64,000 nt of DNA from an uncultured Microbacteriaceae bacterium. Its GTDB lineage: Bacteria; Actinomycetota; Actinomycetes; Actinomycetales; Microbacteriaceae. Location: assembly GCA_947487835.1 (NCBI GenBank), contig CANKXX010000005.1:310001-374000 (forward strand), given 5' to 3'. The notes under the pieces were generated by a model that saw nothing but the letters and a program-made list of their open reading frames with translations, did not search any database and was not told the origin of the DNA. Positions 49,992 through 57,291 of this stretch are shown here, piece by piece; position 1 is the first letter of the stretch, and the number at the start of each line of letters is the position of its first letter. The position numbers and the translations under genes are program-made.

Positions 49992-50780
49992 GTGACAGCA
50001 GCACTGGCTATCGTGCCCACGTACAACGAGCGCGAGAGCCTCCCCAGCACCGTCCGCCGCATCCTCGACGCGGCGCCGGAGCTGAGCGTGCTCGTCGTCG
50101 ACGACAACAGCCCGGACGGCACCGGCGGCATCGCGGACGACCTGGCCGTGGCCGATCCCCGCGTCTCGGTGCTGCACCGGCCGGGAAAGTCCGGCCTCGG
50201 CAGCGCATACGTCGCGGGCTTTCGCTGGGCCCTCGCCCGCGACTATGCCATTGTCTTCGAGGTCGACGCGGACGGCTCGCACCAGCCGGAGGAGCTGCCC
50301 CGCCTGCTCGACGCACTCACCGACGGCGCCGACCTCGTCATCGGCACCCGCTGGATGCCGGGCGGCCGGGTGGAGAACTGGCCGCTGCACCGCCGCCTCA
50401 TCTCGCACGCCGGCACGCTGTTCGCCCGGGTCATGCTCGGCTCCCGCCTCCGCGACATCACGAGTGGCTTCCGCGGCTACCGGGCGGACGCCCTCCGCAC
50501 CCTCGACCTCTCCGCGGTGCACTCCCACGGCTACAGCTTCCAGATCGAGATGGCGTGGCTCGTGGAGCGGTCCGGCCGGCCCGTCGCGGAGCGACCCATC
50601 ACCTTCATCGAGCGCGAGTCCGGCGCGTCCAAGATGAGCGCGGGCATCGTGTTCGAGGCCATGACGCGCGTCTTCGTCTGGGGCGTGCGGCACCGCGTCG
50701 CCTCGCTGCGGCACCGCTCCGCCCCGCGCCCGGCGACGGGGTCCCGGGGCGCCGTCGAGGGCGCCGCATCCCCCCACTGA
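49992..50780 (+). CDS. ppm1: polyprenol monophosphomannose synthase (DPM1/Ppm1-like)
   Basis: A 262-residue GT2 enzyme that moves mannose from GDP-mannose to polyprenyl phosphate, the lipid donor for lipomannan and protein O-mannosylation. Motifs: VPTYNERESL, DDNSPDGTG, FEVDADGSHQPEELP (metal-binding DAD), GTRWMPGGRV, and ITSGFRGYRADAL with SFQIEM (catalytic region). No C-terminal membrane helices, so it is the soluble catalytic type. The substrate is provided by the manC product at 23346. GTG start, leaderless. Confidence 0.93.
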   Translation: MTAALAIVPTYNERESLPSTVRRILDAAPELSVLVVDDNSPDGTGGIADDLAVADPRVSVLHRPGKSGLGSAYVAGFRWALARDYAIVFEVDADGSHQPEELPRLLDALTDGADLVIGTRWMPGGRVENWPLHRRLISHAGTLFARVMLGSRLRDITSGFRGYRADALRTLDLSAVHSHGYSFQIEMAWLVERSGRPVAERPITFIERESGASKMSAGIVFEAMTRVFVWGVRHRVASLRHRSAPRPATGSRGAVEGAASPH

Positions 50781-50838
50781 GAGGCCACCGAACCACGCGC
50801 ACCGCGGAGCCGGGGACCGACCGTTTGCACCGCTCCCG

Positions 50839-50867
50839 GCGACCGGCGGGGAATACCAGCCGGTCGC
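50839..50867 (+). promoter_or_regulatory. 9-bp hairpin upstream of the riboflavin operon
   Basis: A perfect stem GCGACCGGC / GCCGGTCGC with an 11-base loop lies about 75 bases upstream of ribD, followed by TTGACG (50873-50878). It could end the mannose synthase transcript or control rib expression. Confidence 0.45.
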
Positions 50868-50941
50868 GGTGGTTGACGCTTCAATAGAGTCCCGGGCGCA
50901 GCGCAGACGGCGCGCGCCTCCGGCCGAGGAACAGGAACCGC

Positions 50942-51973
50942 ATGAGCACCAGCAGCACGGGGGCGACGTACGCGCCCGCGATGCGCAGGGCCATCGAGCT
51001 CTCGGCCGGCGGGCCCGTGTGGAGCGAGAACCCGCAGGTCGGCTGCGTGCTGCTCGACCCCGCGGGCGCGGTGCTCGCGGAGGGCTGGCACCGCGGTGCC
51101 GGCACCGCCCACGCCGAGGTCGACGCGCTCTCGAAGCTGCCCCCCGGCGCCGCCCGCGGCGCGACCGCGGTCGTCACCCTCGAGCCCTGCAACCACACCG
51201 GCCGCACGGGGCCCTGCGCCCGCGCGCTCCTGGAGGCGGGAGTCGCGCGCGTCGTCTACGCCATCGCGGATCCGGGCGACCGCTCGTCCGGCGGGGCCCG
51301 CACGCTCACCGAGGGCGGCGTGGAGGTGATCGGCGGGATCTGCGCCGACGAGGTGTCGGAGAGCATCCACGGCTGGCTCACCGCCGCGCGGCTGCGGCGG
51401 CCCTTCGTGACCGTGAAGTGGGCGGCGAGCCTCGACGGTCGTGCCGCCGCCGCCGACGGCACGAGCCAGTGGATCACCGGACCGGAGGCCCGCGACGACG
51501 TGCACGAGCGGCGGGGGCGAGCGGCCGCGATCCTGGTGGGCACCGGGACCCTGCTCGACGACGACCCCTCGCTCACCGCCAGGCGCGCCGACGGCACGCT
51601 CCTCGAGCACCAGCCCATCCCCGTCGTCGTCGGCACCCGCCCCGTTCCGGCCACCGCCGCCGTGCACGGGCACCCGGAGCCCGCGCTGCACTACCCCACC
51701 CACGACGTGCGCGCCGTGCTCGACGACCTCTACCGGCGCGGCTTCCGCTCGGCGTTCGTCGAGGGCGGTCCGACTCTCGCGAGCGCGTTCCTGCGCGCCG
51801 GCCTCGCCGACGAGGTGCTCGTCTACCAGGCGCCGCTGCTCCTCGGCGGCCCGCGCCTCGCCGTCCAGGACGTCGGAGTGACGACCCTGGCCGACGCCAT
51901 CCGACTGGAGATCCGATCCGTGCACCGCCTCGGCGATGACGTGCTGACGATCTCCCGACCGAAAGGACGGTGA
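50942..51973 (+). CDS. ribD: bifunctional riboflavin biosynthesis deaminase/reductase
   Basis: A 343-residue fusion. The N-terminal half is a zinc deaminase (AHAEVDAL; zinc cysteines in LEPCNHTGRTGPC, where the usual second motif is PPC), the C-terminal half is a reductase (TVKWAASLDGRAA, SQWITGPEARDDVHERR, FVEGGPTLASAFL). It performs the second and third steps of riboflavin synthesis from GTP. ATG start. Heads the rib operon and overlaps ribE's region by a few bases. No FMN riboswitch is visible upstream. Confidence 0.95.
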   Translation: MSTSSTGATYAPAMRRAIELSAGGPVWSENPQVGCVLLDPAGAVLAEGWHRGAGTAHAEVDALSKLPPGAARGATAVVTLEPCNHTGRTGPCARALLEAGVARVVYAIADPGDRSSGGARTLTEGGVEVIGGICADEVSESIHGWLTAARLRRPFVTVKWAASLDGRAAAADGTSQWITGPEARDDVHERRGRAAAILVGTGTLLDDDPSLTARRADGTLLEHQPIPVVVGTRPVPATAAVHGHPEPALHYPTHDVRAVLDDLYRRGFRSAFVEGGPTLASAFLRAGLADEVLVYQAPLLLGGPRLAVQDVGVTTLADAIRLEIRSVHRLGDDVLTISRPKGR

Positions 51974-51975
51974 CC

Positions 51976-52596
51976 GTGTTCACGGGCATCATCGAAGAAC
52001 TCGGGCGCGTCGAGCGCTGGGAGCGACAGGGCGACTCCGGAAGGCTGCGCATCCGCGGCCCCCGCGCGGTCGCCGACGCCGGGCACGGCGACTCCATCTC
52101 CGTGAACGGCGTGTGCCTCACCGTCGTCGAGTGGGACGCGGAGACCTTCACGGTCGACGTCATGGCGCAGACCCTGGTCATGAGCACCGTCGGTGCGCTC
52201 CGGTCCGGCGACCCGGTCAACCTCGAGCGTGCCGCGCAGGTCGGCGACCGGCTCGGTGGTCACATCGTGCAGGGCCACGTCGACGGGACCGCCCGGCTGC
52301 TCGGCGTCACGCCGGGTGACGCCTGGCGGGTGCTGCGGTTCTCCCTGCCGGACGACCTCGCCCCGCTCGTCGTGGACAAGGGCTCCATCGCCGTCTCCGG
52401 CGTGAGCCTCACCGTCAGCGGCATCAGCGGGCCGGACGCCGGTCCCGGTGAGGCCTGGTTCGAGGTCTCGCTCATTCCCGAGACGCTGACGGCGACGACG
52501 CTCGGCGCGCTCGAGCCCGGCGACGCCGTGAACATCGAGACCGACATCCTCGCCCGCCATGTGCGGCGGATGCTGCAGCTGGGAGAGGGCCGATGA
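51976..52596 (+). CDS. ribE: riboflavin synthase alpha subunit
   Basis: A 206-residue enzyme that makes riboflavin from two molecules of 6,7-dimethyl-8-ribityllumazine. It has two lumazine-binding repeats: MFTGIIEELGRVE ... VNGVCLTV ... GGHIVQGHVDG, and VSGVSLTVSG ... ETLTATTLG. The GTG at 51976 gives the canonical MFTGIIEE start with AGGA 8 bases upstream; the GTG at 51970 is too close to that site. It overlaps ribBA by 4 bases. Confidence 0.95.
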   Translation: MFTGIIEELGRVERWERQGDSGRLRIRGPRAVADAGHGDSISVNGVCLTVVEWDAETFTVDVMAQTLVMSTVGALRSGDPVNLERAAQVGDRLGGHIVQGHVDGTARLLGVTPGDAWRVLRFSLPDDLAPLVVDKGSIAVSGVSLTVSGISGPDAGPGEAWFEVSLIPETLTATTLGALEPGDAVNIETDILARHVRRMLQLGEGR

Positions 52597-53870
52597 GCCT
52601 CACCACCATCCCGGTGGCGCTCGACGCGCTGCGGGCGGGTCGTCCCGTGATCGTGGTGGACGACGAGGGTCGCGAGAACGAGGGGGACGTCGTGCTCTCG
52701 GCGCAGCTCGCCACCCAGGAGGCGATCGCCTGGACGGTGCGCAACTCGTCCGGGTTCCTCTGCGCGCCCATGACTAACGAGATCGCCGACCGCATGGAAC
52801 TGCCGCTCATGGTCGTCAGCAACGAGGACGTGCGGGGTACCGCCTACACGGTCACCGTCGACTCGGCCCGCGGCGTGACCACGGGGATCAGCGCCGCCGA
52901 CCGCGCCCACACGCTGCGCGTGCTCGCGGACCCGGCCTCCCGGGCCACCGACGTGCGCCGGCCGGGTCACATCCTCCCCCTGCGCGCCCTGGACGGCGGC
53001 GTGCGCCAGCGGCCGGGCCACACCGAGGCCGGCGTCGACCTGATGCGCCTGGCCGGGCTCGTGCCGGTCGCCGCCATCTCCGAGATCGTGGCCGAGGACG
53101 GCGAGATGATGCGCCTGCCCGGCCTGCTCGCGTTCGGCGAGCGCGAGGGCGTCCCGGTCATCACGATCGCGGCCCTCATCGAGTGGCTCGAGCGCGAGGC
53201 GCCGGCCGATGCGGACGCCGCCCCGGCCCTGACCGAGTCGTCGCAGGTGATCTTCGAGGTCGAGACCACGGTGCCCACCTCGCACGGGGCGTTCCGCGTG
53301 CGCGCCTACCGCGACCGCACGACCGGCGCGGACCACGTCGCGATCATCGCCGGCACGCCGAGCGCCGAGGGCGCGCTCGTGCGCGTGCACTCGGAGTGCC
53401 TCACCGGCGAGGCGTTCGGCTCGCTCAAGTGCGAGTGCGGGCCGCAGCTCGACACCGCGCTCGACGCCATCCAGCGCGAGAGCGGCGTCGTCGTGTACCT
53501 GCGCGGCCAGGAGGGCCGCGGGATCGGCCTCATCAACAAGCTGAAGGCCTACCGCCTGCAGGAGGACGGGCTGGACACGCTCGACGCCAACCTCGCGCTC
53601 GGTCTCCCGGCCGACTCCCGCGACTACGGCGCGGCGAGCGCGATCCTGGACGACCTCGGCGTCAACTCCGTGCGGCTGCTCACCAACAACCCGGAGAAGG
53701 CGAAGCAGCTCGAGTCGCACGGCATCGTCGTGCGGGAGCGCGTGCCGCTGCTCGTCGGCGTCGGCACGTTCAACGAGGGCTACCTCGAGACCAAGCGCGA
53801 CCGGATGGGACACGCCATCGACGCCCTCGGTACCCTGTCCGGAGACGACGGAAAGGGACACGAGGCATGA
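52593..53870 (+). CDS. ribBA: bifunctional 3,4-dihydroxy-2-butanone-4-phosphate synthase / GTP cyclohydrolase II
   Basis: A 425-residue fusion. RibB part (about 1-205): DDEGRENEGDVV and GHTEAGVDLMRLAGL. RibA part (about 210-425): VHSECLTGEAFGSLKCECG with its zinc cysteines, LRGQEGRGIGL and LTNNPEKAKQLE. It supplies both precursors of the riboflavin pathway: the four-carbon unit from ribulose-5-phosphate and the pyrimidine from GTP. ATG overlaps ribE stop, stop overlaps ribH ATG (ATGA). Confidence 0.97.
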   Translation: MSLTTIPVALDALRAGRPVIVVDDEGRENEGDVVLSAQLATQEAIAWTVRNSSGFLCAPMTNEIADRMELPLMVVSNEDVRGTAYTVTVDSARGVTTGISAADRAHTLRVLADPASRATDVRRPGHILPLRALDGGVRQRPGHTEAGVDLMRLAGLVPVAAISEIVAEDGEMMRLPGLLAFGEREGVPVITIAALIEWLEREAPADADAAPALTESSQVIFEVETTVPTSHGAFRVRAYRDRTTGADHVAIIAGTPSAEGALVRVHSECLTGEAFGSLKCECGPQLDTALDAIQRESGVVVYLRGQEGRGIGLINKLKAYRLQEDGLDTLDANLALGLPADSRDYGAASAILDDLGVNSVRLLTNNPEKAKQLESHGIVVRERVPLLVGVGTFNEGYLETKRDRMGHAIDALGTLSGDDGKGHEA

Positions 53871-54334
53871 GCGGCGAAGGATCACCCGACATCGAGGTCG
53901 ACGGGCGGGGCGTGAAGGTGACGATCGTCGCCGGGCGCTGGCACGAGACCATCACCAACGGCCTCCTGGCGGGCGCGCACGCAGCCCTCGCTGAGGCCGG
54001 TGCCGACGTGACGGAGATCCGGGTGCCGGGCAGCTTCGAGCTCCCCGTCGTCGCCCAGGCGGCGCTCGAGTCCGGCGCCGACGGCGTCGTGGCCCTCGGC
54101 GTCATCATCCGCGGCGGGACGCCGCACTTCGACTACGTGGCCGACGCCGCAACGAGCGGGCTCACCCAGGTGAGCATCCGCACCGGCAAGCCTGTCGGCT
54201 TCGGGGTGCTCACCCTCGATGACGAGCAGCAGGGCCTCGACCGGGCGGGCCTGCCCGGCTCGAAGGAGGACAAGGGCCGGGAGGCCGCGGAGGCCGTGCT
54301 GGCGACCGTGGCGGTGCTGCGCTCGATCCGCTGA
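53867..54334 (+). CDS. ribH: 6,7-dimethyl-8-ribityllumazine synthase
   Basis: A 155-residue lumazine synthase. Motifs: VTIVAGRWHETITNGLLAGA, VPGSFELPVVAQ, GVIIRGGTPHFDYV with its catalytic histidine, and FGVLTLDDEQQGLDRAG. It forms large capsids in most bacteria. It joins the two precursors made by RibA/RibD and RibB. Last gene of ribD-ribE-ribBA-ribH; a terminator follows. Confidence 0.97.
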   Translation: MSGEGSPDIEVDGRGVKVTIVAGRWHETITNGLLAGAHAALAEAGADVTEIRVPGSFELPVVAQAALESGADGVVALGVIIRGGTPHFDYVADAATSGLTQVSIRTGKPVGFGVLTLDDEQQGLDRAGLPGSKEDKGREAAEAVLATVAVLRSIR

Positions 54335-54355
54335 TCCGTCATCCGCTGACTCATT

Positions 54356-54384
54356 CCCGGCCGGTCCCCGGGGCGTCGGCCGGG
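54356..54384 (+). terminator. terminator of the riboflavin operon
   Basis: A perfect 8-bp stem CCCGGCCG / CGGCCGGG with a 13-base loop lies 21 bp after the ribH stop, before the convergent TetR gene. No long T run. Confidence 0.6.
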
Positions 54385-54404
54385 CTGATCAGTCGGCTGG
54401 CCGG

Positions 54405-54968
54405 TCAGCCGGTCAGCCGGTCGAGCCGCTCCCGGGTCTCGCGCAGCACCTCGTGCAGGGGCCGGTCGCTCGGGCCCTCCAGCCAGTCGTCGAGGGCGGC
54501 GTCGAACACGAGGACGCCGAAGGACGACAGCAGCGCGGCATCCCGTGCCTCGAGCCCGTGCTCGACGAGCACGCCCTCGATGGCGCCGGCCAGCGCCGAC
54601 GACTTGAGGAGCTCGCGCTCCCGCAGGTGCGCGTCGGAGCGGATGATGCGGCGCCGGGCGCGGACGGCCTCGCGCCAGGCGTCGAAGCCGTCCCGGGCGA
54701 CGGCGTCGAACCCGTGCATCACGAGATCGACCGGGGTCAGCCCGTCCGGCGCGTCGGCGAGCACCGCCGAGACGACCGTGGGGAACTCCCGCTCCCGGAG
54801 GAACAGCACGTCGCGCTTGTCGGCGAAGTGCCGGAAGTAGGTGCGGGTGGTGAGCCCGGCCCGAGCGGCGATCTGCGGCACGGTCGTGTCCGCGTAACCC
54901 TGCTCGGCGAAGAGCTCGAGCGCGGCCCGCTCGAGCCGGATCGCTGCATCCGGCGCCCATCGACCCAT
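54405..54968 (-). CDS. TetR-family transcriptional regulator
   Basis: A 187-residue regulator. N-terminal HTH: AALELFAEQGYADTTVPQIAARAGLTTRTYFRHFADKRDVL (written here by motif; about residues 12-52) is a classic TetR start. The C-terminal ligand-binding helical domain is not assignable. The ATG at 54968 is chosen; 54986 is an alternative adding six residues. It is divergent from an oxidoreductase gene across a 17-bp double operator and probably represses both itself and that gene. Confidence 0.9.
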   Translation of the reverse strand: MGRWAPDAAIRLERAALELFAEQGYADTTVPQIAARAGLTTRTYFRHFADKRDVLFLREREFPTVVSAVLADAPDGLTPVDLVMHGFDAVARDGFDAWREAVRARRRIIRSDAHLRERELLKSSALAGAIEGVLVEHGLEARDAALLSSFGVLVFDAALDDWLEGPSDRPLHEVLRETRERLDRLTG

Positions 54969-54986
54969 GGCTCCACCGTAGCCCAT

Positions 54987-55032
54987 GACACGTCGTGCCA
55001 TCAGGAGGCGTAGGGTGATGGCACGACGTGTC
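54987..55032. promoter_or_regulatory. TetR operator: 17-bp perfect inverted repeat
   Basis: Arms 54987-55003 and 55016-55032 (GACACGTCGTGCCATCA and its complement) with a 12-base spacer. Each arm contains a near-palindrome CACGTCGTG / CACGACGTG. The site covers the region between the divergent TetR and oxidoreductase genes. Confidence 0.8.
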
Positions 55033-55067
55033 GTCACCTGACGGCCGCACCGATCCCGGGAGTGCCG

Positions 55068-56183
55068 ATGCCCACCAATTCCGCCGCCTGGCTCGACCGC
55101 CCCTTCGCGGACCTCGCCGTCCGCCCGGCGCCGTATCCACAGCCGGGTCCGGGCGAGATCGTGCTCCGCGCCCGAGCGGTCGCGGTCAACCCGCTCGACC
55201 TCGTCAAGCAGTCGGCGAGCACGCTGATGTACCGGTGGCTCCCCCTGCCCGCCGTACTCGGCGCGGACGTCGCCGGCGAGGTCGTGGAGGTGGGTGACGG
55301 CGTCACCCGCTTCCGGGTCGGCGACCGGGTGCTCGCCTACGCCGTGGGCATGGAGAAGGGGCGCAACCACCGCGCCGAGAGCGGCTTCCAGCTGTTCCCC
55401 GTCGTCCTCGAGACCCTGGCCGCCCCGATCCCCGGGGGGATGGCCTTCGAGGAGGCGGCGGTCCTTCCCCTCGCCGTCTCGACCGCGGCGTCGGCCCTGT
55501 TCCAGGCGGACCAGCTCGCGCTGCGGCATCCCGGGAGCGGCGCTCCCCCGGTCGGGCAGGCCGTCGTGGTCTGGGGCGGCTCGACGAGCGTTGGCAGCAA
55601 CGCGATCCAGCTCGCGGTCGCGGCGGGATACCGGGTGATCACGACCGCGTCTCCCGCCCAGCACGAGCGCGCCCGGGCGCTGGGCGCGAGCGAGGTCTTC
55701 GACTACCGGAGTCCCACCGTGGTGACGGACGTCGTGCGGGCGCTGGACGGCGCGGACGTGGTCGGGGTGCTCGCCGTGGGAACGGGGTCCGCGGAACCGT
55801 CGGTTGCCATCGCGGCGGGAGCCGGGGCGACGCGCGTCTCGCTCGCCAGCCCCTCGGTGTCTTTCGACGACCTCCGCGGCCTGAGCCCGCTGCAGCCGCG
55901 CTTCCTCGCGCTCATGGCGCGGCTCGTCGCCGGGAACGTGGCGCTGCAGGCACGCTGCCGGATCCGGGGCATCCAGGCCCGCTTCGTCTGGGGGAGCTCG
56001 CTGATGCACAACGAGGTGGGGCCCATGCTGTGGGAGTCGTTCCTGCCGGACGCCCTCGCCACCGGCCGCTACGTCGCCTCGCCCGCCCCGCTGGTGATCG
56101 GCTCCGGGCTGGACCGGGTGCAGGCGGCGATGGACGCCCTGCGGGTCGGCGTCAGCGCCCGGAAGCTCGTCGTGCGGCTCTAG
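55068..56183 (+). CDS. zinc-independent MDR-family oxidoreductase (quinone/enoyl reductase-like)
   Basis: A 371-residue medium-chain dehydrogenase/reductase. N-terminal GroES-like fold (VAVNPLDLVKQ, VLGADVAGEVVEVGDGV, FRVGDRVLAY) and a Rossmann domain with VVWGGSTSVGSNAIQLAVAAGY. Zinc ligands of alcohol dehydrogenases (GHE, four cysteines) are missing. Similar to fungal trans-enoyl reductases (TOXD) and quinone reductases. The ATG at 55068 has GGGAG upstream. Likely controlled by the divergent TetR. Its 3' end overlaps the convergent transporter gene by 32 bp. Confidence 0.88.
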   Translation: MPTNSAAWLDRPFADLAVRPAPYPQPGPGEIVLRARAVAVNPLDLVKQSASTLMYRWLPLPAVLGADVAGEVVEVGDGVTRFRVGDRVLAYAVGMEKGRNHRAESGFQLFPVVLETLAAPIPGGMAFEEAAVLPLAVSTAASALFQADQLALRHPGSGAPPVGQAVVVWGGSTSVGSNAIQLAVAAGYRVITTASPAQHERARALGASEVFDYRSPTVVTDVVRALDGADVVGVLAVGTGSAEPSVAIAAGAGATRVSLASPSVSFDDLRGLSPLQPRFLALMARLVAGNVALQARCRIRGIQARFVWGSSLMHNEVGPMLWESFLPDALATGRYVASPAPLVIGSGLDRVQAAMDALRVGVSARKLVVRL

Positions 56184-57180
56184 CCGTGCCGCGCGGCGGG
56201 CCGGGCGGGCCCCCCGTCCCGCGCGCGAGCACGACGGCCATCCCGGCGACGGTGAGCGCGACGCCGGCGACCTGCACGGGTCCGGGCACGGCCGCAAGGC
56301 CCAGCAGCGCGGAACTGATGCCCACGAGCGGCGGCGTCGCGAGCCCGAGCAGGGCCGCGTACGAGGCGCCCGCGACGACGATGATGCGGTGCTGCAGAAG
56401 GTAGACGGGCACGTAGATGCCGATGCCGAGGAGCGCGAGCAGCCCGACAGTAGCCCCGCCGATCCACTCCCCGCCGGCGACGGCGACCGCGGCCCAGGCC
56501 AGGAGCGGGACCGACCCGACCGCGAAGACGGGAAGGATCCTCGGCGCCATCGGACCGCGGTGACCGCGGTTCAGCCGGGCGAAGAAGACGCCGTAGAACG
56601 CCATGGACAGCATCGCGGCGAGCGCGCAGCCCGCTCCGAGCGCCACATCGCCACCCAGCGTTCCGCCCAGCCGCGGCAGCACGTAGGCGACGGCGCCCGC
56701 GACGGCGAGCGCCGTGCCGGCGATGGTCCGGGCCGGCGGGACCGCACGAGCGAGCGCCGCCTCCCCGGCCAGCACGGCGGCCGGCGTCAGCGCGAGCACG
56801 AGCGTGGGCAGCACCGGACCCGCCAGCGCGATCGCGACGGTGGAGAACACCGTGTACGCGGTCACGCCCGTGGCCGCGAGCAGCACCACCTCCCGCGTGC
56901 GATAGGGGCGTACGGCGCCGACGGAATCCGGCGCCGCCGAGCCGGGCGCGGCCGGGGAGGCCGAGGGTGAGGAGGCGCGGGCGCTCAGCCCGGCCGTCAG
57001 CGCGGCGAGCCCGGCGACCGTGAAGGCCACGCGTCCCGCCGAGACGACGGCCGCACTCGCCTCGAGCAGGGATGTCCCCACAACGAGCCAGGTCGCCGTG
57101 AGCAGCACGACCAACGCCACGGACGATGCGGCGAGGCCGGGGGCCCGCCGCATCCCGGCGCCGTCGTCGTCCGTGTCCAT
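56152..57180 (-). CDS. DMT-family (EamA) transporter
   Basis: A 342-residue membrane protein with ten hydrophobic helices in two EamA repeats (VALVVLLTATWLVVGTSLLE in the first, ALAAMLSMAFYGVFFARLN in the second). The family exports metabolites or amino acids; substrate unknown. A Pro/Ser/Ala-rich loop of about 25 residues separates helices 2 and 3. ATG start at 57180. Its end overlaps the oxidoreductase end, and its start is divergent from the glucosidase gene 111 bp away. Confidence 0.88.
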   Translation of the reverse strand: MDTDDDGAGMRRAPGLAASSVALVVLLTATWLVVGTSLLEASAAVVSAGRVAFTVAGLAALTAGLSARASSPSASPAAPGSAAPDSVGAVRPYRTREVVLLAATGVTAYTVFSTVAIALAGPVLPTLVLALTPAAVLAGEAALARAVPPARTIAGTALAVAGAVAYVLPRLGGTLGGDVALGAGCALAAMLSMAFYGVFFARLNRGHRGPMAPRILPVFAVGSVPLLAWAAVAVAGGEWIGGATVGLLALLGIGIYVPVYLLQHRIIVVAGASYAALLGLATPPLVGISSALLGLAAVPGPVQVAGVALTVAGMAVVLARGTGGPPGPPRGTARAARRASGR

Positions 57181-57291
57181 GGCTGCGAGTCTCGCAGCAG
57201 AGACGGGGCGGGGCGGCGGTTCGAGCAGCCGGGGTGCTCGCGGAAAGCGCGGCAGAGGCACGGAACGGGCGCGGCTGTCAGGATCGATGTC

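Noticed and set aside
50821-50880. GACCGGCGG motif as part of an FMN riboswitch
   Set aside because: Only this short piece matches. The other conserved RFN segments and the needed length are absent.
54385-54430. GGTCAGCC repeats after ribH as an independent repeat element
   Set aside because: They are mostly codons of the TetR C-terminus (repeated DRLTG-type wording) and a few flanking bases.
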